Shown here piece after piece: positions 7,850 to 15,338 of a stretch of 51,416 nucleotides of DNA. The notes under the pieces are model-generated. The model saw only the letters and a list, made by a program, of their open reading frames with translations, did no database searches and was not told the DNA's origin. Each line of letters starts with the position of its first letter. Position 1 is the stretch's first letter. The DNA is from an uncultured Oscillospiraceae bacterium. Lineage in GTDB: Bacteria; Bacillota; Clostridia; Oscillospirales; Ruminococcaceae. Both the position numbers and the translations under genes were made by a program. The DNA is taken from the NCBI GenBank assembly GCA_934232845.1, contig CAKQGD010000006.1, forward strand, positions 1 to 51,416, given 5' to 3'.

Positions 7850-8395
7850 ATGAGAGTGATTACCGGCTCCGCGCGGGGCCGAAAGCTTGCCGCGCCGGAG
7901 GGACTTCAGACGCGTCCCACCTCTGATATGACGAAAGAGGCAATGTTTTCCATCGTTCAGTTTGAGGTGGAACAGGCGGATGTGTTGGATCTGTTTGCCG
8001 GATCCGGACAGCTTGGAATCGAGGCGCTCTCGCGCGGTGCGCGCAGAGCTGTTTTTATCGACAATTCGCGCGAGGCGCAGGCCGTCATCCTGGACAACCT
8101 GAGAAAAACAGAGCTTCTGCCCGCGGCCCGCGTTGCGCAGATGGATGCGGAAGCGTTTCTTCTGAATACAAAGGAAGAATTTGATCTTGTGTTTCTCGAT
8201 CCGCCGTATCGGCAGGGATTTCCCGAACAGGTGCTTCCCTTGGTCGCGGCCCATGTCCGCCCGGGTGGTGTGATTCTGTGTGAAACGGAAAGAAGAGAGC
8301 CGCTTCCCGACGCCGCAGGTGCCTTTACCCGAAAAAAGGAATATTTCTACGGAAAAGCCAAAGTCACGACCTATCGCCTTCCGGAGGGGGATTGA
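7850..8395 (+). CDS. rsmD: 16S rRNA (guanine966-N2)-methyltransferase RsmD
   Basis: SAM-dependent enzyme that methylates G966 of 16S rRNA in the 30S subunit. The 181-aa product begins with the family's MRVITGSARGRKL and has the SAM-binding motif DVLDLFAGSGQLGIEALSRGA and the catalytic DPPY motif at 117-120. The ATG at 7850 follows GGGAGGA. It is followed one base later by coaD, the widespread rsmD-coaD pairing. Confidence 0.96.
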   Translation: MRVITGSARGRKLAAPEGLQTRPTSDMTKEAMFSIVQFEVEQADVLDLFAGSGQLGIEALSRGARRAVFIDNSREAQAVILDNLRKTELLPAARVAQMDAEAFLLNTKEEFDLVFLDPPYRQGFPEQVLPLVAAHVRPGGVILCETERREPLPDAAGAFTRKKEYFYGKAKVTTYRLPEGD

Positions 8396-8396
8396 C

Positions 8397-8900
8397 ATGA
8401 AGATCGCAGTATGTCCCGGCAGCTTTGACCCGGTCACCTATGGACACCTCGATATTTTTCGCCGGGCGGCCCGCCTGTTTGACGAGGTGATCGTTCTTGT
8501 CGTGATCAATGTGGACAAGAATCCGAGCTTTACCCCCGAAGAACGCATGGAAATGCTCCGCGAGGTTACAAAGGACATTCCCAATATTCGCGTAGATGCC
8601 TACAGCGGCCTTTTGATCGATTATGTCAAGCAGGTCAACGCAGCCGCGATTGTCAAGGGCCTGCGGGCAGTATCCGATTTTGAGTATGAATTTCAGATGG
8701 CGATTACCAATAAAACGCTGTATCACTGTGCGGAGACGGTCTTTCTGACGACGAGCATTCACAATATGTACGTCAGCTCGAGCCTTGTCAAGACAATCGC
8801 CCGTTTTGGGGGAGATATTCACCGTCTTGTTCCCGAGGTGCTGCAGGATCGAATCATCGCACGTCTTTCTAAAAAGAAAAAGGAGGAGAAACCGATTTGA
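8397..8900 (+). CDS. coaD: Phosphopantetheine adenylyltransferase
   Basis: Transfers AMP from ATP to 4'-phosphopantetheine, the penultimate step of coenzyme A synthesis. The 167-aa product has the nucleotidyltransferase motif GSFDPVTYGHLDI at about 8-20 (the TxGH form used by CoaD), VKGLRAVSDFEYEFQMA in the middle, and the C-terminal YVSSSLVKTIARFGGDI signature. The ATG at 8397 follows GGAGGGGG at the end of rsmD; longer upstream frames only overlap rsmD. The last bases overlap the next gene's TTG start by 4. Confidence 0.97.
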   Translation: MKIAVCPGSFDPVTYGHLDIFRRAARLFDEVIVLVVINVDKNPSFTPEERMEMLREVTKDIPNIRVDAYSGLLIDYVKQVNAAAIVKGLRAVSDFEYEFQMAITNKTLYHCAETVFLTTSIHNMYVSSSLVKTIARFGGDIHRLVPEVLQDRIIARLSKKKKEEKPI

Positions 8901-9361
8901 ACATTGAAGAAATTTTGGATATGCTCGATGAATTGCTGGACAAAAGCTGGAGCCTGCCGCTGACAAACGGGCGCACGATTGTAGACGATGAAAAAATTCG
9001 GGATCTTCTCGATGATATTCGTCTGAATCTGCCGGCGGAGATCAAGCAGGCTAAGGCCATTGTGTCGGATCGCAGCGAGATTATCGCAGGCGCGCACCGG
9101 GAAGCCGACGCCATCGTCCGCAAGGCGGAGGACCGCGCCCGGGCGCTGCTTTCTCAGGACACGGTTGTCAAACAGGCGCAGCAGAAGGCTGCGGAAATTC
9201 TTGCACAGGCGAATCAAAAATCTAAGGAGCTTCGCACCGCTTCGCAGGAATACTCCGATGACCTGCTCAAGCAGACGGAAGAGACAATGACGAAATTTTT
9301 GACCGAGATCCGCACGACGCGTCAGGCGATTCGTGCCTCCGGAAAAAACAAAACACAATAA
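8897..9361 (+). CDS. Coiled-coil protein of unknown function downstream of coaD
   Basis: A 154-residue, strongly helical and charged protein. After a short N-terminal segment (IEEILDMLDELLDKS) it runs into alanine-, lysine- and glutamate-rich heptad-like sequence (about residues 55-140). It resembles proteins annotated in Clostridia as ATPase-like or V-type subunit E/DivIVA-like, but there is no nucleotide-binding motif. The TTG start at 8897 overlaps the coaD stop and follows AAGGAGGAG, so it is almost certainly translated as part of rsmD-coaD. No specific function can be given. Confidence 0.75.
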   Translation: MNIEEILDMLDELLDKSWSLPLTNGRTIVDDEKIRDLLDDIRLNLPAEIKQAKAIVSDRSEIIAGAHREADAIVRKAEDRARALLSQDTVVKQAQQKAAEILAQANQKSKELRTASQEYSDDLLKQTEETMTKFLTEIRTTRQAIRASGKNKTQ

Positions 9362-9398
9362 TAAGCCGGATTCTCAAAAGATGGCTTTCACTGAACGG

Positions 9399-9430
9399 GA
9401 GAAGTTCTCAAAGGGGAGCTTCTCTTTTTT
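9399..9430 (+). terminator. Intrinsic terminator ending the rsmD-coaD unit
   Basis: A long imperfect stem (gagaagttctc with gggagcttctc, including G-U pairs) is followed by six T residues. It isolates the housekeeping block from the accessory operon that starts at 9598. Confidence 0.85.
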
Positions 9431-9597
9431 ATAAAAAGGAAAAATAGAATGTGATAAAATTTCAAATCCGAAAGAATATCCTTGGGTTTGATTTTTTCGA
9501 AACATCTGCGCTTTTTACACGGTGCACTTGCAAAGATCTGTCGTTTCTCCCGGTGCTGACCTTGGCTTTTCCGCGCTGTGCCACTTGTATTTTGAAG

Positions 9598-9626
9598 TTG
9601 ACAAGCGATTGAAGATGTGCTATCCT
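9598..9626 (+). promoter_or_regulatory. Sigma-A promoter of the nitrogenase-like operon
   Basis: TTGACA at 9598-9603 and TATCCT at 9621-9626 are separated by 17 bases. The riboswitch aptamer begins about 24 bases after the -10, as expected for a leader RNA. A small hairpin (cagaaaa 9631-9637 with ttttctg 9646-9652) lies between them. Confidence 0.8.
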
Positions 9627-9649
9627 TTGACAGAAAACTGAATCATTTT

Positions 9650-9815
9650 CTGTCAAGTGCCTGCCCTTTTGGGCGGGGAAAAGGGAATCGGGTGTGAATC
9701 CCGAGCGATCCGGTCACTGTAAGCAGGGAGCATTTCGCAATGATGCCATTGCACGTATTGTGTGAGAAGGAGCGAAAATGCGGTGATCTGCAAAGCCAGG
9801 AAACCTGCTTGACGG
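9650..9815 (+). promoter_or_regulatory. Cobalamin riboswitch
   Basis: The leader shows the conserved cobalamin aptamer blocks: a closing P1 stem (GTCAAG 9652-9657 with CTTGAC 9808-9813), AAAAGGGAATCGGGTGTGAA near 9680-9699, ATCCCGAGC, GGTCACTGTAAGCAGGGA near 9712-9729, and the B12-box GCCAGGAAACCTGC at 9795-9808. The family binds adenosylcobalamin or related cobalamins and lowers expression of downstream genes when ligand is present. An intrinsic terminator at 9923-9953 follows before the first gene, so control is probably by transcription termination. The segment cgatcc at 9706-9711 could pair with ggatcg at 9923-9928 as an alternative fold, but this is speculative. Confidence 0.93.
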
Positions 9816-9922
9816 TTTGTTGATGCTTCCGAAGAAAGCCTATCGGCAACCGAATCGCAGATTTATTCTTTTGTATTGTGTAAATAAAGAGAAAATTTGG
9901 ATTCGATAGCTTCTGTTGTTTT

Positions 9923-9953
9923 GGATCGGGAGAACCCGGTCCTTTTTCTTTTT
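9923..9953 (+). terminator. Riboswitch-controlled intrinsic terminator
   Basis: An 8-bp stem (ggatcggg with cccggtcc, one G-U pair) has an AGAA loop and is followed by T5-C-T5. It lies 108 bases after the aptamer and just before the first coding region, so ligand binding should stop transcription here. Confidence 0.85.
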
Positions 9954-9987
9954 GTCTAAAAACATGTTCCGAAACGGAGTGATTTTC

Positions 9988-11487
9988 TTGCAGACTTTTT
10001 TTGACGATCTTGCCGCTTTGATGTATCCGTCTTCTCAACTGCACCAGTTCGGCGTCAACGGGAAGGTTTCGGGCAGCGTCGGCGCCATCGGAGAAATGCA
10101 GAATGTCCTTGCCGTACTGCACGGACCGAGGGGGTGCGGATTTCACTACCGATATTCGGCGCGCCGAAGGCATCAGCCTTTTTATCCTTTGCTTTGCTCC
10201 GACCTTACCGAGCAGGAAATCATCCAAGGCGGAATCGATAAACTGCTCTCGGTCGTTCGCGGCGGCTGGGAACGGTTTCATCCGGAGCTGATTTTTATCA
10301 TCCCCACCCCGGTCAGCGATATCCTCAGCGAGGATATCGAATCGGCGGCGAAGTTGCTGAAGGAGGAGGGAATCCCGGCGGTTTCAATTCGGTCGGAGCT
10401 GTTTTCCCACCGGGATAAAAGCTATACTCGAAAGCGTGTCCGCGAAATGGCCGATCAGAAAATCACCGGCGACAACCGTCTGGAGATGGAACTCAAAGGC
10501 TGCGGATTTACAGAGGCGCTTTGCGCACTGGTCACCCAAGTGATGGAGCCTCAGCCGCTTCGTCCTTACAGCGTCAATATTGAGACGGTGGGCTGGGGAA
10601 ACGAGGGAACGCTGGCGCTCAGAGAAATCGCCGCTTTTTTAGAACGCTGCGGTGTTTCGGTTCACACATGGATTCCCAGCAGCTCGGTGCCGCTGCTGAA
10701 GACTGCGCCTGCGGCACAGCTCAATTTGGTCAAGAGGGTCCGTTGGGCGCGGATGATGCAGGATCGTTTCAAAACCGACTATCTTCATCTTGGCGGCGCG
10801 GGACGATATACCGGACTGGAGGGGGTCTGCACCTTTTACCGTGATATTGCAGAGAAGCTTGGAATGGCCGAAAAAATGGAGCCTCTGATTCTGCAGGAGG
10901 AGAAGGCGGCGCTGGAACGCACCTATGATATTCGAAAAGCGCTTTCCCGCCGAAGCTGTGTGCTGGTCTGCCGGGGACTTCAGAACGCCCCGTTTCAGAT
11001 AAAGCTGTATGCGAAAGATTTCGGACTTTCGCTGCGCTGTGTTTGTCTCATTCTGACTTCCGATATGAGCCGGGATATCGGATTGACCCCTGCACTGCTT
11101 TCCAAACTGATGTCCCGCGTTCAAGAGGCGGCCGACCTCTATGCCGGCGGGGTTACTCTGCTGCTGAATCCGCCGCCTCAGCAGCTTCGTACGGTCTTCG
11201 CAGAGGCCGATGCGGTGGTGGGAACCGACGACTTTACCCTCGAAGGGATGGGAGCGCCGCTGATCCCTTCCATGAGCGAGACGATGTCATATTCCTTTGC
11301 GTCTTATGAACGAAACCTCCGGCGGCTGTATGAGCGGATGGAGGGAAGAATAGAGCGCAAAAATCTGATTCTTAACCGAATGCCGTTTGATTCGCAGCAT
11401 TATCCGCTGATCATCGAGCGGGATATGCTGGCTTCGCGCGAAATGTGGAAACGAATGTGGCTTTACCGGGGGGAGGAAGCAAGATGA
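9988..11487 (+). CDS. Nitrogenase component 1-like subunit A (divergent, cysteine-poor)
   Basis: A 499-aa protein of the nitrogenase component 1 (NifD/NifK/NifE/BchN/B) superfamily, the catalytic partner of an Fe protein. It has the family landmarks LAVLHGPRGCG (Cys50), CSDLTEQEIIQGG (70-82) and IIPTPVSDILSEDIE (104-118), then MEPQP near 189 and APAAQLNLV further on. Of the three P-cluster cysteines of NifD only Cys50 is clear: the first position is in SGSVGAIG and the third is Thr107. The residue after LNLV is Lys, not the HisCys of NifD. The TTG at 9988 is preferred because CGGAGTGA precedes it; an ATG at 9964 is possible. The frame upstream crosses the terminator. It overlaps the next gene by 4 bases. 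The substrate is unknown. Confidence 0.85.
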   Translation: MQTFFDDLAALMYPSSQLHQFGVNGKVSGSVGAIGEMQNVLAVLHGPRGCGFHYRYSARRRHQPFYPLLCSDLTEQEIIQGGIDKLLSVVRGGWERFHPELIFIIPTPVSDILSEDIESAAKLLKEEGIPAVSIRSELFSHRDKSYTRKRVREMADQKITGDNRLEMELKGCGFTEALCALVTQVMEPQPLRPYSVNIETVGWGNEGTLALREIAAFLERCGVSVHTWIPSSSVPLLKTAPAAQLNLVKRVRWARMMQDRFKTDYLHLGGAGRYTGLEGVCTFYRDIAEKLGMAEKMEPLILQEEKAALERTYDIRKALSRRSCVLVCRGLQNAPFQIKLYAKDFGLSLRCVCLILTSDMSRDIGLTPALLSKLMSRVQEAADLYAGGVTLLLNPPPQQLRTVFAEADAVVGTDDFTLEGMGAPLIPSMSETMSYSFASYERNLRRLYERMEGRIERKNLILNRMPFDSQHYPLIIERDMLASREMWKRMWLYRGEEAR

Positions 11488-12665
11488 AGGCGGCAAGCGG
11501 ATGTAAACTGTTTGGCGCGCAGCAGGCTTTGAGCGGCGTGAGAGACGGCGTTCTGCTGCTGCATTCGGTGGTGGGGTGCGGATTCGGCTCGACCGCGTTT
11601 CATTTCGGCTGTGATATGGGAAGCCTGCGGCAAAGCTGTACTGTCATCAGCGACAGTGACGTGGTGTTCGGCGGGGAGGATTCGCTGGAACGAGCGCTCG
11701 GCTATGCAGAAGAGCTCTACCGGCCGCAGGTTATTTTTGTGGTCACCGGCTGCGTCAGCGATATTGTGCAGGATGACGCAGCTGCGGTTATTCGGCGTTT
11801 TCGGGGATGTGCGCGGGTGGTTTGGGTGGAAGCCGCCGGTTACCGCGGTGATCTGAAAGACGGCTACGAAGCCGGGCTTCTCGCATTGGCCGATCTGATG
11901 GAGCCTCAGCCGCCGGATTCTTCTTTTACCGTTAATTTATTGGGACTGGGGGCGGATGACCACCGGGTACGGCAGGAGATCGCCGCCGTCCGCGGGCTGA
12001 TGGGCCCGCCGATTCGGATCGGAGCCGTTTTTTCGGGAAGCGGAATCAGAGAGATCGCCTATGCACCGTCCGCACAGTTGAATTTGGTGTTCGGGCGCGG
12101 CATAGAGCTGGCACGGGAGATGCGCCGGCGGTTCGGCATTCCTTATGAGGAATTGGACTACCCCTATGGGATAACCGGCGCCGAGGCACTTTGGGAAGCG
12201 CTTTCCCGCCGCTTTGCACTGGATTTTTCGCCGAGAAAAAAACGTTTTTTGAGCCGCACTGCCGAGGGACTTCGTCCGCTCCACGGCTATCTCCAAGCCC
12301 TTCATGGCATGCCGGCGGCGGTGATTGCCAGTCGTGCCCGCTGTCGGGGAATGGCACGTTTTTTGTCGGAGGAACTGGGAATGGAGGTGGTCTGCCGCAT
12401 GGAACGCGAAGAGATAGACGACCTTGATGAGGCGTTTGACCGGATCCGCGCCGGTGAGGCGGCGGTATTGTTCGGCTCTTCTTTTGAGGCAGAGCTGGCC
12501 GATGAGCTGGCCATCCCCCTTTTGCGGTTCGATTATCCGGTTTTTGACCGGTTTTGCGTTTCTGACCGTCCTTATATCGGAGCGAAGGGAACGCTTTGTC
12601 TGGTCGAGGATCTGCTCAATGAAATTATCGGGGCAAGAAGCAGAAAGGGAGCGCTTTATCAGTGA
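11484..12665 (+). CDS. Nitrogenase component 1-like subunit B (three conserved cysteines)
   Basis: A 393-aa paralogue of the preceding subunit, likely its heteromeric partner. It retains all three cysteines expected for a bridging Fe-S cluster: Cys7 in GCKLFGA, Cys32 in SVVGCGFGS and Cys90 in VTGCVSDIVQDD, plus DSDVVFGGEDSLERAL (58-72). It shares MEPQP and APSAQLNLV with subunit A. The position of NifD Cys275 after LNLV is PheGly, so a FeMo-co-type ligand is missing. The N-terminus is very short: the first cysteine is at residue 7, against about 62 in NifD. The ATG at 11484 follows a GGGGGGAGG site and forms an ATGA overlap with subunit A. It is closest in layout to NifE/NifD; the enzymatic role is not known. 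Confidence 0.85.
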   Translation: MKAASGCKLFGAQQALSGVRDGVLLLHSVVGCGFGSTAFHFGCDMGSLRQSCTVISDSDVVFGGEDSLERALGYAEELYRPQVIFVVTGCVSDIVQDDAAAVIRRFRGCARVVWVEAAGYRGDLKDGYEAGLLALADLMEPQPPDSSFTVNLLGLGADDHRVRQEIAAVRGLMGPPIRIGAVFSGSGIREIAYAPSAQLNLVFGRGIELAREMRRRFGIPYEELDYPYGITGAEALWEALSRRFALDFSPRKKRFLSRTAEGLRPLHGYLQALHGMPAAVIASRARCRGMARFLSEELGMEVVCRMEREEIDDLDEAFDRIRAGEAAVLFGSSFEAELADELAIPLLRFDYPVFDRFCVSDRPYIGAKGTLCLVEDLLNEIIGARSRKGALYQ

Positions 12666-13447
12666 GAAAATTTTGTATTTACGGCAAGGGAGGCATAGGA
12701 AAGTCCACTGCCGTTGCCAATACCGCTGCCGCGATGGCTGAAATGGGACTTAAGGTGGCGGTGGTTGGCTGCGACCCGAAGGCCGATTCCACACGCTGCA
12801 TCGCGGGGAGAAAAATTCCGACCGTGCTTGACCGGCTGCAGCGGCCTTCGGCCGAATCGGCGGCCGTCACGGGCTACCGGAATATTCTCTGCATTGAATC
12901 GGGAGGACCGCAGCCCGGCACGGGATGCGCAGGGCGTGGAATTGCGGCGGCGCTGCGGGAGATTCGGGAAAAAAATTTGCTGGAAGGCTGCGACGTTGTT
13001 CTTTACGACGTGCTCGGCGACGTTGTCTGCGGCGGGTTCAGCATGCCGCTGCGGGAAGAAATTGCCGAAGAAGTTTACCTCGTGACCACTGCCGATTTTA
13101 TGTCGCTTTATGCGGCCAACAATATTTGCCGGGGGGTAAAAAAATATGCCGAAAGCGGCGGAATCCGCCTTTCCGGCGTTATCTGCAACAATCGAAGCAG
13201 CCGGGAAGCGCCCGAAACCGTACAGCGTTTCGCCGAGGCGATAGGAAGCGTCGTCATCGGACAGATTCCGATGAGTCCGCTGATCAGCCGGGCAGAGTTG
13301 GCACGAAAAACGGTGGTCGAAATGTTCCCCGACAGTGACGCGGGCTTGGCTTTTCGAACATTGACGAATGCGATGCTTTCCAACCGCAGCCGCTGTATTC
13401 CCGATCCTCTCTCCGATGAGGAGGTGGAGACGCTGTGCCTCGTCTGA
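12662..13447 (+). CDS. NifH-like nitrogenase iron protein (reductase)
   Basis: A 261-aa P-loop ATPase of the NifH/BchL/CfbC type, which forms a homodimer bridged by one [4Fe-4S] cluster and delivers electrons to component 1 with ATP hydrolysis. Visible motifs are Walker A GKGGIGKST (8-16), CDPKADSTR (37-45), GPQPGTGCAGRG with cluster ligand Cys89, DVLGDVVCGGFSMP with cluster ligand Cys123, and the nucleotide-contacting LYAANNICRGVKKYA. All cluster and nucleotide residues are intact, so it should be active. The GTG at 12662 makes a GTGA overlap with subunit B, and the end overlaps the radical SAM gene by 13 bases: translation of all four genes looks coupled. It is slightly shorter than classical NifH. 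Confidence 0.93.
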   Translation: MRKFCIYGKGGIGKSTAVANTAAAMAEMGLKVAVVGCDPKADSTRCIAGRKIPTVLDRLQRPSAESAAVTGYRNILCIESGGPQPGTGCAGRGIAAALREIREKNLLEGCDVVLYDVLGDVVCGGFSMPLREEIAEEVYLVTTADFMSLYAANNICRGVKKYAESGGIRLSGVICNNRSSREAPETVQRFAEAIGSVVIGQIPMSPLISRAELARKTVVEMFPDSDAGLAFRTLTNAMLSNRSRCIPDPLSDEEVETLCLV

Positions 13448-14241
13448 CTGTGCCGGAACATCCCTGTTTTTCGGCCGAAGCGCATAAAAAATTCGGGAGA
13501 ATTCATCTCCCGGTTGCGCCTGCCTGCAATCTGCAGTGCGCTTACTGCGACCGGCGATGCGACTGCCCTAATGAATCCCGCCCCGGCGTGGCTTCGGCGG
13601 TGCTTACCCCGTGCGAAGCGTCCGCCCGCACGGCCGCGGCGATTGACAGGGAACCGCGTCTTCGCGTGGCGGGAATCGCCGGCCCCGGCGAGCCGCTCGC
13701 CAATCCCGAAACCTTTGAAACGCTGCATCTGCTTCGGACGCGCTTTCCGGAAATGACTCTCTGCGTCAGTACCAATGGACTTCTCCTGCCGAACGTACTC
13801 GACGAGCTGATTGACTGCGGGATTCGCACTCTGACGATCACGATCAATGCTGTGACGGTACAGACCGCCGGCCGGCTTTATACGCAGATCCGATACGGCA
13901 AAAAAGAACTCGGCGCCGCCGGAGTCCCTTTTCTGCTCGAACGGCAGCGTGCGGGATTGTATGCGGCGGTGGACCGGGGGCTGGCCGTTAAGGTCAATAC
14001 CGTGCTGGTGCCCGGCGTCAATGAGGCGGAGATTGAATCGGTTGCTGCGCTTGCCGCAGACGCCGGCGCATCGCTGATGAATATTACACCGCTGATTCCC
14101 TGCGGACAGCTGTCCTGCGCGGATTCTCCCTCGGCGGCACAGCTCGCCGAGGCCCGCCGTATCGCCGGACGGTTTCTTCCGCAGTTTTATCATTGCCGGC
14201 AATGCCGGGCCGACGCCTGCGGCGTTCCCGGGTTGGAATAG
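13435..14241 (+). CDS. NifB-like radical SAM protein
   Basis: A 268-aa radical SAM protein with strong NifB character. The order is an N-terminal HPCF motif (9-12), the SAM-cluster motif CNLQCAYC (Cys31, 35, 38), CDCPNESRPGV, AGIAGPGEPLANPE, STNGL, TITIN, and a C-terminal CRQCRADACG motif (254-263). In NifB these HPC and CRQC elements help bind the two [4Fe-4S] K-clusters fused, with carbide insertion, into NifB-co. The C-terminal NifX-like domain of many NifBs is absent, a form also seen in other stand-alone NifBs. The GTG start is inside the end of the NifH gene. I infer that it builds a complex Fe-S cluster for the two component 1-like subunits; this has not been shown. Confidence 0.88.
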   Translation: MPRLTVPEHPCFSAEAHKKFGRIHLPVAPACNLQCAYCDRRCDCPNESRPGVASAVLTPCEASARTAAAIDREPRLRVAGIAGPGEPLANPETFETLHLLRTRFPEMTLCVSTNGLLLPNVLDELIDCGIRTLTITINAVTVQTAGRLYTQIRYGKKELGAAGVPFLLERQRAGLYAAVDRGLAVKVNTVLVPGVNEAEIESVAALAADAGASLMNITPLIPCGQLSCADSPSAAQLAEARRIAGRFLPQFYHCRQCRADACGVPGLE

Positions 14242-14270
14242 AGTGACATAACACAAAGGAGAATGATTAC

Positions 14271-15290
14271 ATGAAACGGGTTCTTTCCCTTATACTCGCA
14301 CTGACACTGATACTGAGTCTTGCAGCCTGCAAAAGCCAAAGCGCACCGTCCGCCGGTAAGCCCGACGAAACATCGCTGCAGTCGGCGGCGCAGGCCCTAT
14401 ATCCGGTTACGGTCACTTCGTATAACGAAAACGGAGAGGAGTATACCCAAACCTTTGAGTCGGCGCCGAAACGCGTGGTAAGCATTTCGCAGGCCAACAC
14501 GGAACTGCTGATCGCGCTGGGCTTGGGCGATAAAATCGTCGCGACGGCTCATCGGTTCAGCCCGGTCTATGAAGTGATGGCCGACGAGTACAACGCGATT
14601 CCGTTTATAGCGGAAAAAGGCTATCCCGCCAAGGAAGTTGTATTGGCGCAGGAGCCCGACATGCTGATCGGCTGGGGTTCTCTGTTTGCAGAGGATGCGA
14701 TGGGTCCGGTTTCCGAATGGAATCAAAAGGGGATTGCGACCTATCTGATGAACAACACCGTCTCCGGGCTTGGTGCGCGGACGGTGGAATTTCTCTATAA
14801 GGACATTGAGGCTCTCGGCCAGATTTTTGGAATTCCAGAGCGGGCGCAGGCGATGATCGACGATATGAAAGCCCGCATTGCCGCCGTACAGGAAAAAGTC
14901 TCCGCGATTCCAGAAGAGGAACGGATCAGAACGGTAACCGTCCAGTATGTGTATGAAAACGAGTGGCTTGGCCGCGGCGGCACCGATTTTAACACCAATC
15001 TGACCGAGCTTGCCGGAGGAATTCATGCCAATGAATATGGCAAGCAGAGCATGGAGGTGCTGATCGAACTGGATCCTGAGCTGCTGATTATTCTGGATCT
15101 TTCATCGTCGCCCGCGCAGGAGAAGATTGACGCCATCAAGGCAAATCCCGTTTTGCAGAATATCACTGCCGTTAAAAACGACCGCTTCGTCGTTCTCGAC
15201 CATGCGGCGTTCTATTGCGGGGGCCCCCGCACGGTAGAAGCGATCGAGTACCTGGCCGCTTCATTTTACCCCGAGCTGTTTTCCGCTTAA
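14271..15290 (+). CDS. ABC transporter substrate-binding lipoprotein 1 (BtuF/FhuD type)
   Basis: A 339-aa secreted lipoprotein that should capture a metal chelate or corrinoid for an inner-membrane importer. It has a signal peptide with lipobox LSLAAC (Cys20), a short low-complexity linker, then a class III binding domain beginning YPVTVTSYNENGEEY and APKRVVSISQANTELLIALGLGDKIVATA. Further landmarks are the KEVVLAQEPDMLIGW hinge strand and a C-terminal lobe ending SFYPELFSA. The ATG follows AAAGGAGA, 29 bases after the radical SAM gene, linking transport to the nitrogenase-like genes. It is closely related to lipoprotein 4 (22259-23287) and the second half of lipoprotein 2. The ligand cannot be read from the sequence; the riboswitch favours a corrinoid. 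Confidence 0.88.
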   Translation: MKRVLSLILALTLILSLAACKSQSAPSAGKPDETSLQSAAQALYPVTVTSYNENGEEYTQTFESAPKRVVSISQANTELLIALGLGDKIVATAHRFSPVYEVMADEYNAIPFIAEKGYPAKEVVLAQEPDMLIGWGSLFAEDAMGPVSEWNQKGIATYLMNNTVSGLGARTVEFLYKDIEALGQIFGIPERAQAMIDDMKARIAAVQEKVSAIPEEERIRTVTVQYVYENEWLGRGGTDFNTNLTELAGGIHANEYGKQSMEVLIELDPELLIILDLSSSPAQEKIDAIKANPVLQNITAVKNDRFVVLDHAAFYCGGPRTVEAIEYLAASFYPELFSA

Positions 15291-15338
15291 ACTTCCGTCC
15301 GGATGACCTTTCATAAAGAATAGAAAAGGAGCGTTCAC

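Noticed and set aside
9988..14241. A genuine nitrogen-fixation (nif) operon
   Set aside because: No separate nifK/nifE/nifN set is present, two P-cluster cysteines are missing in one subunit and the NifD cofactor Cys is missing in both. The riboswitch and importers also point elsewhere.
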